Source: Crotophaga sulcirostris
Taxonomy: Eukaryota > Chordata > Aves > Cuculiformes > Crotophagidae
DNA length: 64,000 nt
Assembly: GCA_013397455.1 (NCBI GenBank)
Contig: VYZB01000213.1
Coordinates: forward strand, 776,979-840,978
Reading direction: 5' to 3'
A program made the translations under genes and the position numbers. The notes below the pieces were generated by a model. The model did no database searches. It was given only the letters and a program-made list of their open reading frames with translations, and was not told the DNA's origin. Below, piece by piece: positions 39,298 through 51,529 of this stretch (the first letter of the stretch is position 1; each line of letters begins with the position of its first letter).

Positions 39298-41845
39298 TCT
39301 AAGCATACAGGTGTGTAGGAAGCTCTGTCATCCTCCTTGGTATCTTTGAAATAGTAATGGCTACACAGCAAATATACTACTGTGCTGTGTAGCTGCTCAA
39401 ACCCAGGCTAAAGAGCATTTGTCAGTAAAAGTGATAAAACTGCACTGCTGGCATGAACATGCTAGGAAATTCCAAAGCAAGTTTTAACAATCTGAGATTT
39501 TTTTCTCACATCAAAGATCTCAGTCCATAAAAGGCTTCTGATACACAAGAGAAAAAGAAAACCTAATTAAATTGTATGGGAAGTCAGAACGATAGGTGGT
39601 CTAATTATTCCCAATTAACCCTGCCCAGTAATTCACAGACAAGATGAACACACACAAATAAATCAGTGTTGTGGATAGCAGCTTCCACTTAAAACAGAGA
39701 CAAGTAACACAATAAAATGAGGCAGCATTCTCATCCTGCTAAAACTGAAAAACATGGTTAGTGTTCTCCGAACTTACTCCTTCCTATGATTCACCTTCTG
39801 TGTTAGCTTAAACACTGAAACTTAAGCTTTCTCCCAAAGTTCAGTGGTTCCTATACCTACCTGTTCTATTAAGATTTCTTCCACCACTGTGTTTGGTATT
39901 CTTTGCCCTTGGATCCCTTTTAGCTCCAAAACTGGAGTTACGCAAACATAGCAATCTGATTTTATTCAGTCAAACAAAATTTTGAGTCTTTTATATCAGC
40001 ACATTCTATTCAGCAGCTGTAACCTTATCAGATGCTAACTTTGCATTATTCAAGATGAACCAAATTGCAGAGTCTTTTTAAATAAAGTTTCTAAGGAGAC
40101 AGTCCAGTCAAGATAAGCAAAATCAATAAGACCACACATTCAGCCTTGCAACAGGTCAGTTTCTGAGCTGCCTCCTCTTTTTCCACACCTCACTGAAAAT
40201 GCACTAGTGTATGCCAAGGATGGGAAGCAGGATTAGGTGGTGCTCTACAGTGCTTAGTCAGAAGTTCCTTATCTGTCTAGGAAACGGACATTTCTACCAA
40301 GTAAAGCTCACGATGACAGGGAATAAAATCCACTTAAATGTATATTGACATTCTGCCTTATACATTTCTCCAAAAGATTATAAATTATTCTTGCAATGGC
40401 ACCCCAGGCTTCACTAAGAATTAGAAACCTAAAAGAAAAGTGTTTTTGCAATGATGCAGCAAAGTTTGTGCCAGGGGAATTATGTCCCTTTTTGCTGTCT
40501 GCTACTGCTTTTAGTGCAGAAAGAACATTAAGCACCCTGTATTTTACAGTAAAACATTTTTCTCTGGTAGCTGTAACTTGTTACATGGAAAAATCTTATG
40601 TGATTTTAATTTGTATACAAACCAATATAGAACAGTGGTGTGTGCACGTAGGTACTTTATTTTAGTCTCATGCACAAATTAAATTTCATCTACAGGAAAT
40701 TTCCATAGAGAATTCTATCTTGCAAGTGTTATCACCAAGAATACCTGAGAAGTATGTGGCTGGAAATTATGCTACAATAACATGAAGTAGTCATTTCTAA
40801 AAAAATTTTTTAAAAATGCTAATTCTCAAGTAGTATAGTAATATTTTTAGAGTTGCTGTTAATCAAGTTGCATTGACTTCTGCACAACTGCTCACAATAC
40901 CAATGTAGTAGGCACAGCAGAGAAAGGAAAATATAATTTCATTTTTTTTCTTCTTGGATTTAATTCTCAAACATTTGTAATGTTTCTGTTGTGATTGATC
41001 TAAAGATTAAGCATTTTCAGTAGTCATAACTTTTCATGCTTGTAAGACTGGGGTGGATTGCATGCAGTTTAGAGGTATACATTTGGTTTATTGACATAAC
41101 TAGTTGAGGAGTGATACAAGAAACTTCATATATTGTTTTTAGCCTAGATGTTCAGTGCATTGAGTACCCTCAACCTACTCTAGTGTGTCTGCTGAATCTT
41201 TCCTAGAACAGCCTCTAAATTGAGCTGTGGGAGACACATTTCTGGAGAGCAACTGCTCCAAGGAAGTTTTTTCCCTTTATTTATTGACTGGAAAGTGAAG
41301 AGGGAGATCAGTGACCTAACATCTTCATAGGATCACTTGCTTTTGTTCTATTTTAAAATAAAATTACCATAGACTGTAATTGACATACACAGAAAAAGCA
41401 ACAACAGTTTACAAAAGAATTACAGCAGTGATTTATTTTTTTTTTGCCATTACTGTTACTTTTTAAAACCATTGCAGTGATTTTTAATAAAAGCAAGATC
41501 CTAGGGATAAAACTCAAATTACATGCAAGGGCTCTGGTTTGCCCTTCTCTAGAAAGGAGTGAATTGTCTCAAAGCAAAGGAAGGAAAGTCTTTGGCCAGC
41601 ATGCAAAAGGAAGGAGCTATGAGAAAAACAAGTTAGTGAAAAGAATTTTTTTTAAAATCCTGGTAGCATTACCTGCAGCAAAACTTAAGGAAAAGCTGGA
41701 GATACATGTTGTCTGTAGGAACTGCACAGTGGTATTTTCCTGGGATATAATCATGGTTTTCCCTTTTTTTATCATGCTTTTGTCTCAAAGAATCCCCATA
41801 TCTAAAAATTCTTCCAGTTCTGCACATGTTTATGAGACTACTATC

Positions 41846-41905
41846 TTGACTAGATTACCTGTAAAAGACCCTTCCAACTCAAAGCATTCTATGATTCTAT
41901 TATCC
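41846..41905 (+). mobile_element. CR1 3' terminal fragment
   Basis: About 60 bp match the extreme 3' end of CR1: TAGATTACCTGTAAAAGACC, then CTTCCAACTCAAAGC, then the terminal repeat-like ATTCTATGATTCTAT. Everything 5' of this is missing, so it is a severely truncated insertion or an eroded older one. It overlaps the end of the longest plus-strand open frame in the window (41444-41926) and thereby discredits that frame as a gene. Confidence 0.8.
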
Positions 41906-43059
41906 TATGAATTCTTATCCATTTAAGTAAGATAATGACTGGAAAAACCAAATACACAGTTTCAAGAAGATAGTCTGAACATTAAAATGAATACATAAAT
42001 GAGTAAATAAAGGTAACCAAACTGGCATTAGGAATACTTATTGTTTTCTTTCCATTATGAAATCTGTGCCCCCAAATTCATGTAAGTAAAGATCAGAAGC
42101 TAGTAGATATGTTCCCATAACAATGGGAGTATTTTTCCTGTGTACAAAATGGTCATGACTTAAAATGTCTTAGCTTTTTCCTTTGTAGTCATGGCTTATC
42201 CCACTTGCAAAGAAAAATTAATGGATTTCTCGCACGTAGACCAACAAGGTTCCTTATATCATACTTCTAAGCTGTCACATTTCCAAGTATTATTGTTTTA
42301 TTCTGAGTTACATGAAGAGAAGGAGGAGGGCATATGGTTCCTTCCAAATTTTTAAATATATAGAGAGTCATACTAAAAAATATGTAGAGGTGGATTAGTC
42401 TTAGAAAAGTTTGCAAAACATTTTGAATACTCCTGCAATCATGTTTTGGTATCTACGTAGTATATAATCAAAAAAGGATTTGTGGCAGAACTTAAATAAT
42501 TTATTGGGTTTTATTAGGCTACCTGATTTAATTCAAATGTAAATGTTTTATTTCTGAGTAGGATGACAATAGCTCGCAGAAAAGTGTGACTAGTACAATC
42601 AAAGGGTACCAAGCAGGTACACTGTCTTGGTCTTTTCAGCCTGTTAAAGAGGTGATGGAAATTTTTCAGTGTCCCTCATATGACAAGAAAAAGAAAATAC
42701 CAAGTAGCGGGTAGAAACAACTAAAAGAAGATTCTTTCTCTCACACAGTATAAAACTGTGAAATTCATCATCATCATAGGATGTTGTGGGTGGGAAGAAA
42801 AATCCATCAAGGGCTATTGAACGCTAAGATATCATCCCCAGTACAGGAAATCTCTGAGTCATAGATCACTAGAACCTGAAAACTGGGAAGTTAATTATTC
42901 TCCCATTGGCATCTGATACAGCCACTATCAAAGAGCAGACGCTCCTTGATAGGATACAGAGTTCCTTAATCTGAACGAGTGCAAACCCTTTTATGTCATA
43001 TATGTAATAAATGGAAAAATATATTAACTATATCATCATACATTTCCCCTTTCAGCTTT

Positions 43060-43103
43060 TATACGCACATATATATGCACATGTATATATGTACATGTGC
43101 ATG
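43060..43103. repeat. Alternating purine-pyrimidine tract with perfect hairpin
   Basis: 44 consecutive bases alternate strictly between pyrimidine and purine (CA/TG and TA steps), a composition that favours left-handed Z-DNA. Within it ATGCACATGTA (43075-43085) is the exact reverse complement of TACATGTGCAT (43092-43102) with a 6-base loop, so a cruciform is also possible. It is probably an imperfect dinucleotide microsatellite. Confidence 0.9.
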
Positions 43104-45430
43104 ATTTTCTTTGGTTCCAGGCACCTTTTTAGCTTCAAGTAATAGTATAAACTGCTGCCTTGGGAAAGCCTTAGTAGTCTGCTGGTACAGGGACACTGTG
43201 AGCTCCTATGAGCTGTGACACTGAGACTAATGTTAGAGAGATTGATGTTACAGCAGAAACTGCAACTGCAATAATGTTTTTTGACAGTTTATTTTTCTGT
43301 AATGCCCCAGATTAAAAGGAAAGAAAAACAACACACCACAAATAAAAACTGAAAGGAAACCAGCCCGAATTCCAGCATGCAACTCCATAATCATACCCTC
43401 ATGTGCCTTTTGCAGGGCTGGAACCTCTCACTCTTCCCTAAAGATATCCACCAATAACCAGCTCCTCAAGACAAAATCTGGAGCATTGTTGTTATTACTG
43501 CTATGCTTCCCTCAAGTCTCCTGGTCCCTGTCTCTTTGTCCAGGGAGTCCCAGTCTCTCTGGCTCTAAGGCACCTTGCTCCAAGAAGTATGCCTTTTCCT
43601 GGTCCCTCTCTTTTGCTAAATGTCTTCTGCAGTGGATGTCATCTTACAGACTTCCGACTTCCATTCACAAATATCTTTCTCCAAGCTCCCAAATCCAGCA
43701 TGTTTTTTCCAAATTATGCCTCACCTGCAATCTTAGTTGCCATTTCTCCTTGACTTCCAGCCTGTCCCAGTCAGTTTTGCTTTCCACTTCTTGTTAATCA
43801 GGCTTTGCCTAATCCTTTCAGTTTTATCTCTTCCTTCCCTCTTCCCTACACAAGACTTTTTTACCAATTTTGCATTTAAATGAGGTAATGTCCTGCAGAT
43901 TTCCTCAGTGGGTCTATGTAGCCACAGTTTCCCTCTCCTTGCCATACAAACCAGCTGGGAAAACTATTTTCTTCCTCAAAGCAAACTTCTGTTTAATGAG
44001 GAAATACTTTTCCAAAATAATTAACATTAGTAGAGAGCAGTTTTATGCCCCAACAGTGAATCTCTGGATACGGTATATCTTTTTGTTCCTTTTGTCAATG
44101 GTTTTGGGCCTCAGACTGTCTTTGAGTTCGTTCTGCATGTGTTGCCAATCATGTGTCGTCTCAGGCCAGTGCTCAAGAGGCTTGTCTTTTCTGCCTTTGC
44201 AAAATTTCCACATGTTCTCCTTCTGGTACTGACTGATAAAAGCTAAGGCTCTGACAATGGATTTGGAGTCCGCATGCATCTTGGAGAGTCTGAAATTGTT
44301 TTCCCCCCAAGACACTCAGTACGCGGCACTAAGCCTGTCCCAGCTTCTGGTCATTCAGTTGCATCAGTGGCTCGTTTTTGTCCTTCCCTTGTGGATGTCA
44401 GGCCTTCATCTTTGCCTTGATGGTGGTAGCACCATGACTCCAAGGACAAGAGGCAGATGCCAAACAAGAAGACCCATGGCAAATCTGGGTTCATCCTCTC
44501 TTATCTTGGGAGACCTGCTCACGGCCTCGACAGAGGAAGAGATGCCATACAGTCAGTGACAAAATAAGCACAGGGATATTAGAGTGCTGTATATCTGAAG
44601 AGAAGGTAAGCAATTACTTTTGACTTAATTAATTACATTTTACTCACCCATACTCTCAATAATAGCTAAAAATTTTGATAGGATTTTCTACACGTGCACA
44701 CACAGCACCAGTCTGTCACTGACATGTAGACTAGCAAAATTTTCCAAGTGTTAAGAGTTTTCTCTTATGAGACATTAATGACTTCAGCAGTTGCATCTCT
44801 AGTAAAATTCATTGCTTTTTTTTTGGCTTAACTTTTGCAGAAGTTATGCAACGTGACCCACAACCCAAAGTTACACTGAAATGGACACTAATAGACAGCT
44901 AACAGCTCTGCACACCTAATTACTGAAAAATCATCGGCTTAGACAAAAACAAAGTGATGATTGTAAAGGAAAAGGTATTCTGCATTGTTCTGCAGGCAGA
45001 ACATGCATTAGACCTTCCATATTACAAGTTATTTGGGTTTAATGTTGTAAATATCTGTATTTTCTCCACCAGCTGCACACCTAAAAGGGATCAGGCTTCC
45101 CTGCTTTCTCTGAAGGTCTACTTAATGCATGGAAAGGGACGAGGGAGGCCAAGAGGAGGAAGCAGTGATATGCAAGAGGTCTAGGACTGCAGCTGGGACT
45201 GAGTGAATGCACGTCATCCCTTTTCCTGTCCTGGGGATCTTCCCAGAACAGAAAGATGTTCTATGATTCCAGAATGGACTTCTCAGCTAAGAGAGCATCT
45301 AAAGTTGGCTCTGCTGAGAGGAGTGACACATACCACAGACTGCCAAACTCCCACAGAGGACTCTCACTCCACTGTAGAGACAGTTTACTGTCCAAACATT
45401 TTTCAGCTAAGGGAGGGGTCCTTCTTTCTA

Positions 45431-45475
45431 TTTTTTTTTTTGGGGGGTGGGGTGGTGGTGGTGGTAGTAGGTGTT
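45431..45475 (+). repeat. Poly(T) run followed by G-rich, G-quadruplex-prone tract
   Basis: Eleven T residues (45431-45441) abut runs of six and four G and then repeated GGT triplets (45442-45464). The plus strand has many G doublets, enough for a two-layer quadruplex. Only two runs reach three or more, so a stable three-layer fold is less likely. It is a low-complexity tract prone to sequencing and length errors. Confidence 0.8.
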
Positions 45476-46075
45476 CAATGAATTTTCCCAGTGATCAAAT
45501 TTGCAGTACTAATCTCTCACACCATGGTTTTGATCTAATTAAAACTAAAATAACTATTAATGTTTACATTATTTTGCTGTCCAGATTTGCTAGAGGTCAT
45601 GAACTATTCACAGTCAAAAAGCTTCGCTGCAAGAGAAACTATCATCACAGATATTTCACAATAAGCAGGAGGATTATTTTTCTTCCTTTTTTTATTCTTT
45701 CTCCAGTTTATTAGAAAATATGAAATTGTTAAGAGGAACGTAGTAACAACAGCCAGGACATTCTGTTCACTTGTCCTTTAATCTTTCTGTTGTAACGCTA
45801 GTGTGATAATTGACACCAATTATTTTCCCAACTCTGTCTGCAAATCTGCATGTATTAAGCAGATTAATCTAGTCCGCAGGAAAAAAATAGTGCTACATCT
45901 GATAATCTCCAACGATAAGAGTCTACTTTACCATCAGTGTTTTTGCAGATTTCTGTCCTTTGCTTGATAGGCAAACAAAAAACACTGTGGAAAAGTAAAG
46001 TCCTATCTAGAGAACAGGAATACATAACAAAAAGAAAAACCACTCACCCCCTCCCAAAAAAAAAAACAAATTAAA

Positions 46076-49000
46076 AAACGAGCACATAAAATGTATTTAT
46101 TGAAACAATCACAGAAATACTGTATTACTATTTGCAACCTGACACTTTGGAGTTCCAAAGTGGAATGCAGATATATAATTGAAATATTACAAGAATGCTC
46201 TAAGATACAGTCCTACTTCACCTTTTTCAAAATAATCCTTTGCTTGCAAAGAAGACCTGTAAAAACTGTTTCCACAGCATTTTACAGAATTAACAGCTTT
46301 CCAAAATGAATTACCCTTTCTTTAACAGATTCCAGTACCTAGAGAATATTAAGACAACATAAAAAAAGAATTCAAAATATATACAATCAATGCTGAATGT
46401 ATCTCTTTACTCTTTCTTACTTTTGCCTTGCATTCCTATCTTTAATTACAGAAGAACACATGAATATATGTGTTGCACTCCCTTGCAATTAGCTACATAT
46501 GGATAATCTTTTTTAGCATGCATATTGCTTTGTATATGCTATGCTAGACCACAAAAGCTATTTATATGATATGTAAGTATAAATTGTATTTACACAATAT
46601 GCTACAAATTAAGGATAACAATGAGAAAAGTAGTAAATATCTGCTAGTATATTAGGCCAACAAAATACTCAGCCAAGAGTTGCCTAGATGGAAAGTTATA
46701 TGCTTGTATTTAAGTTTTGCATTTAGTTTAGTTAAACTGATATAAAAAACTATGTAAAAGCTCAATTCAGTTTAGAAAAGGCTTATCTCTGGTTTGCGTT
46801 GTTTAGAAATAAGCTTAAACCTAAAGAGAGTTTGATCCTAAGCTAAAGAGAGTTCAGCTCTTATCTTTTTCTTTCCTTTATTTTATAAAGCAAGCTCTGT
46901 GTAATGACCTTAATAGACAACCTCCTCATTCTATAAAAGAGCTGTAAAAAGTCTTTCATATATAGTGTGCTATAGACTTGTCCTAGGACAGAAAAAAAGA
47001 ATGCATTTTACAATTACTGTCCAGTAAATAAAGAGTAACGAATGGAAAAATGTGCAGGAGAAGCACAAATTCTAAAGAATTAATTGGATTTTAAAATTGA
47101 AGCACAGTTTACAATCCAAATTAGTTTTTGTAACATGGGTAGAAGTTACAATTTCTTCAATTTTTTTCTTCTAAAACATATAGACCTCTAACAGCACCAG
47201 ATGACTAAATAATATACACTGGATAATTCACTGTATACCATTTTCCGCTACCTAAGATGTTCAAGTTAAGTGTGTTGAAACAATAACTTTGAAATAAAAT
47301 ATTTTTAAATGTACTCAAGTAACAGGAAAACAAGTGAAAGGGTTTAAGCTCATCTAAAATATGAACAGTTCATTACAATTTCCAATATTCACAGCTATTT
47401 ATATTTTACAATTAATAAGCACATATCCATACACAAAATATACAAATAAAGCATGACAGAGGGATTCAAAAGGATGCTGTACAAATGTCCATCTACATAG
47501 AAAAGAGAAGAAAAGCTGTGCAAAGTTAAATTCTTCAACTAGTTACCATTTTTTTAAATAAAGTTTCTCACTTAGTTAATCTGCAGCTTTATCATTTCTT
47601 TTGCCTGTTAAAGAAAACACCGGCATCACATCACTTTATGTGTTAACCTTTTGAAAACCCTAGTTTCCCAGTGAGAAGAGAATTTCAGAGTGAACAAAAA
47701 GAGTATAACAGGATGAGGCTAATTTAGAAACTCTTGCAAATATTCTGATTTATTCCTCTGTTAAGCATGCAAATACTCTGCCTAAAGCCTTCCCCTTCCA
47801 GTCCTGGTACTCCTGGGAAAACATCTGAAGTTAAACGTGTGCAGGCTAGCAATATCAGCAGATATATTTCCTAAGGGCCACTCTCACCTGCCAAATACTG
47901 TGAAATATTTTCTTAGAGAGAAACTTCTCTGGAGCAAGTGAAAAAGGAAAAAATAACACCACCATACATTCCCCAGAGGAAATCTTTTTGCCTATTAACA
48001 CTCCCTATTGCTCAAGATACTATCTCAGGTGTCATCCCAAGTTTTCTGTCCACCCACTCAGATAGCTTTGCAGTTCTGAATTTGTGGCACCTGCATCTGT
48101 AAGAGTCAAAAATAATCTGGTGGCACACAGCTGAAAATCAAAATTTTACTCAAGGTCCATGATAGAAAGTCCACTGCCAGGCAGCCCTCAATCTCATCTG
48201 AACTCATAAAACACTCTCCTGTGAGAACAAAGGGAATGCTCTGATATTTAACGGGTCTTTCCAGCTTCAGCTCTGAGTTGTCATTCAGATTCAGACCTGA
48301 ATGCAGAAATCCCACAAGCTCAGCATTAACAGCACTGAATGCTCAAGTTTTCCCACTGCTGATTTCTGAGATATACAGTGGATATCTAAATAAAGATCTA
48401 GATATAAATCTCTGTCTATATCTACAAAACAGTAAAGTAAAGGTCTTGTAATTGTAATGCATATGCAATGAGCTCCATTTTAAAACATGATGAAATTATA
48501 TGCAAAGAAGTTATAAAAACCTGGGGCTGTATTAGCTCAGACTTCTTTCCTGTCAGATCTCAAAACTGAAATGGGATTGTTAAAGGAAACTTTAGTGAAA
48601 ACATCAGCAACATTTTCCTCACATGCTAAATTGAGAAAGAGCGTGCTTTTCAAGCTAGGGCCCAATGTTGCTTAGTGGATGGGGCATAGGAGTGAAACAA
48701 GTTTTTTGTTAATGGTCACAAAAATATCCCACTGCAAAGGTGTCGCCTTTAGTGCCCTGTCAAGATACAAGTTTGGATAATTATGGCATTCAGTTTTCCT
48801 AAAATTTTGTTTCTTTCACAGTAGTAATGTGCATTTCCTCTCCTACAATGCTGTACACAGTTGCTCCATGTCCTTTAACACTTTTTTAGCAGTACCTTCA
48901 CTTCAATAGTGCACAGGCTACTGCAAAAAAGAAACCATTTATAGATCTTAATACTATACTAGCATGGGGTTTTTTATGAATTCTTGTATTCAGAGTCACC

Positions 49001-51526
49001 TTTCCACAGCATCAAAACCTACGACAAAAAAATTCCAGACTTGGACGTTTTCTTTTCCTGGGAAGGGCTTAGGGCTGCAATCGTTCGTGTCCTGTGAGTC
49101 TCTCCCTCAAGATCAGGGAAACCCGCTCATGAAAATCCAGCACAAGGTTGGTACCAGAATTTTCCAAGTATCTTGTGGTCTTGATTGGTAGCAAGCAGTG
49201 TATACAGGATAATCTGCACTATGGGATGTGCGGTTCAAAAGAAACCAGAATTTATAGGCTCTATTTTCTTCATTTTCCCCTTTTATAGCAATGGCAGGAG
49301 CACAGGCTTTTTCTCTTGCAGTGTAAGCAAACTTTTATCAGTGTTGTTTTAAATGATCTGATAAGCATAGTCAGTATTTTACTGTTTACATTGTATTTTC
49401 CTTCTGCTGCACTGTTGAAGGATAATTGTGTTTGTATTTGTACTAATGATGTTATTATGCCTGTCATTTGCCATTTTCATGTGATGTCAAAGGAGCTAAT
49501 GGCATCCTCTCAGGATTAAACAAGGTAGCAAGCAAATCTCAAATCCAAGTAGCTGCTTCTCTGGGAATAACGTATCCAAAAGAGATAGGTAGAAGAATGC
49601 AAAAGGCCAGGCATCCTGTTTCCTCTAGTGGAAACAACTGAATTTTATGCATGTAGGGTCTGGTAAAGAAGGCTTCTGAGGGTGGAGGGATTCCAATTTT
49701 AGAAACATATTTAAAAACTAGTTTATATGTTTATGTAGATAATAAAATAGTAATGTTTTAAAATACGGAAAATCTGTAATTTTAATAAAATAAAACCACT
49801 ATCACTAGCTGTATTTACAAATTTTGAAAGCTTATTATGGATTTTCACCTGAAAAAGTACTTCTTAAAAATCAATAGTCTTCCTTAGCTTGGGATTCTTA
49901 AAATCAAATCTAAATATGCCCAAAGCTGACTAAATAACATTGACAGGACTCTCCTTTCTCTTTCCTGTATCAAGTGAATCAGGCCCTGTATTTTTATAAT
50001 AAAGGATAACAGGAGTGCCTATTAAAAGGATTTTCGCTGCCTTGCCTTCACATCAAGGTAATACAGCCGAAATGAACAGATTCACAGTTGAAGGTTTGAG
50101 TTTTTTTAAATTAATGGCTATCCTATTTTTTTATTTTTTCAAGTGAACGGAAATTGACCTTCATTGTCTCTTTAATCAATCCAGCTCAGAATCAAAGAGC
50201 AAGTTAATTATAACCATTTAAAACTTAACAGTTGAAGTCTTTTGATGTAATATCACATTCATTTCTAATTAACTGTACATATGTCTTGCTGAGTTATCCA
50301 ATAACTCTTTGAGATCTGTCAGCATAAAACCTTAATAAAAGCATGAATACTTCAGGAAGAAGATTAGACAACCCTTATAAAAGAAGGAACAGAAGGTGAC
50401 AGGGAGTAAGACTGAGCATAGGAAGAAATCTTTGCCTAACTGCCTTCCTTAATGTTCTTTAAAACGTGGTTGCTGCTGCTACTGCATAGCAGCTTAGTGT
50501 CGTGAGAGTATGTGTTGTCAATTTTAGTTTTATAGGTAAATGCAAAATACAAGTAGCTGTATATTTCACCCTTTTCGATGACCCATTGTGTAAAGTTTTA
50601 ATTTGGTCAAGCAGAAACCTTTCCTTTCTGTGGCTATTTACATCCACTGTCCTAGAACCTGGTCATCAAAATCAGTGAAAGCCACATCAGCAGCCCAGTG
50701 GAGTAAGCTGAAGTCAAGGAGATGCTATCCCTCTTCTAGTGCAATTCTGCTCTCCAGTGACCAGATTCATACAACATGGTTGTAAATATGATTTTCATTC
50801 CACATGGCTCTTAAAATGGCAACCATCTAAATAGCAGGGTTCAGAAAATGATTCAAAGTCACAGTGGACCTGCTTTCTTCATGGTTGTTTCTATCATCCA
50901 AGTGATAGATTTGTTTGGGTGTTTTTTTACTTGGTGTAGGAAGGATAGGAGTGGATTGATTCACCACTCTGTTTCTTCATCATTGAACCCTATAGCAGGT
51001 AAGGTGGATAGAATGAATCTGAACCTCACTGTCCTCAAAGCTCTATTCACCCCACCAGGCACACCCACCCACAGCTGAGAAATATAAGTGTAATCTCTCT
51101 GTTCACAGTAGTGAAATTCAGGGCATAAAAGTTTTCTTCATCAACAGGGGTAACCACAAACCAGGGTAAAAGTGATTATCACGTGGAGCAGTAAGAAATC
51201 AGAACCAAATGGCTGGAAACCGTTTGGAAAGAGCAGATGAAGATCTAGGAAACCATGTTGGAAAGACCAAAACATCGAGATCAGGTGGAAGAAGAAGCTG
51301 CATTAATCTTTCTTAATTATAATTTAAATGTTACTTTAAGGTTAATCTGGGAGAAAAGTTACAACAGCCCCAGGACCACTGAAAAAAACAGTTGTGAATC
51401 CAAATTATTCTCAGGGATGTAATTTATAGTGGCTTATTTTTACCTTGAGAAGGATGAAAATTAGTATTTATCGCATAATTAAGGGAGTCAGGAAAAGAAG
51501 CAAGACTTGGGTGACAGTAGGCGCCA
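46076..51526 (-). CDS. Candidate 3' end of a multi-exon gene (hypothetical model)
   Basis: The product is not recognised. Read on the minus strand: exon 51526-51444 (83 bp; acceptor after TTTCTTCCAG, donor GTAAAA, only one open frame); exon 48296-48150 or its shorter form 48218-48150 (acceptor TTGTTCTCACAG, donor GTAAAA); exon 47928-47888 (41 bp; acceptor CACTTGCTCCAG, donor GTGAGA); terminal exon from 47604 (acceptor TTTCTTTAACAG), whose coding part ends AKEMIKLQIN-stop at 47572. Phases agree at all three junctions. An AT-rich 3' UTR of about 1.5 kb then leads to AATAAA at 46101-46096, with a T- and G-rich stretch beyond. Against it: no homology is known, the exons are short, strong-looking splice sites are common in T-rich DNA, and I chose among alternatives. 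The exon at 59866-59678 (phase compatible) might be a further upstream piece. Confidence 0.2.
46096..46101 (-). terminator. Possible poly(A) signal (AATAAA)
   Basis: On the minus strand AATAAA is followed, some 20-55 bases downstream, by a T-rich then G-rich element (T runs, then GGGAGGGGGTGAG), the arrangement expected at a vertebrate cleavage site. Cleavage would fall near 46075. The T-rich part could equally be read as a plus-strand poly(A) run. Confidence 0.3.
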
Positions 51527-51529
51527 CTG

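Larger units (their letters stand above)
32601..41843. other. Long AT-rich non-coding stretch
   Basis: No gene, RNA gene or recognisable transposon is seen. The 130-codon minus-strand frame at 36343-35951 has no domain. Positions 36850-37080 and 37360-37470 have conserved-element-like texture (many TTAA, TAAT and TGAC words), but that is weak evidence. Small structures are listed separately: a quasi-palindrome at 38386-38410 and an 11-bp tandem pair at 39276-39297. Confidence 0.55.
41906..46075. other. Non-coding DNA with structural tracts and a GC-richer island
   Basis: No gene is recognised. The island at 43440-44560 is GC-richer and contains a minus-strand open stretch (44315-44043) that reads like protein but matches nothing I know (see findings). 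Separate entries cover the alternating purine-pyrimidine tract at 43060 and the G-rich tract at 45431. Positions 45780-45900 have conserved-element-like texture. Confidence 0.5.

Noticed and set aside
41444..41926. Longest plus-strand open frame (160 codons) as a gene
   Set aside because: Its end reads through a CR1 3' tail (41846-41905), it shows no domain, and its length is about what chance gives in a window of this size.
45256..45290. TTCTATGATTCC near 45259 as another CR1 tail
   Set aside because: Only the short tail-like word matches; the preceding bases lack the CR1 3' UTR, so it is probably coincidence.
48520..48590. tRNA-like start (GGGGCTGTATTAGCTCAG)
   Set aside because: It resembles a tRNA D-arm, but no anticodon stem, T-arm (GGTTCRA) or acceptor pairing follows at the right spacing.
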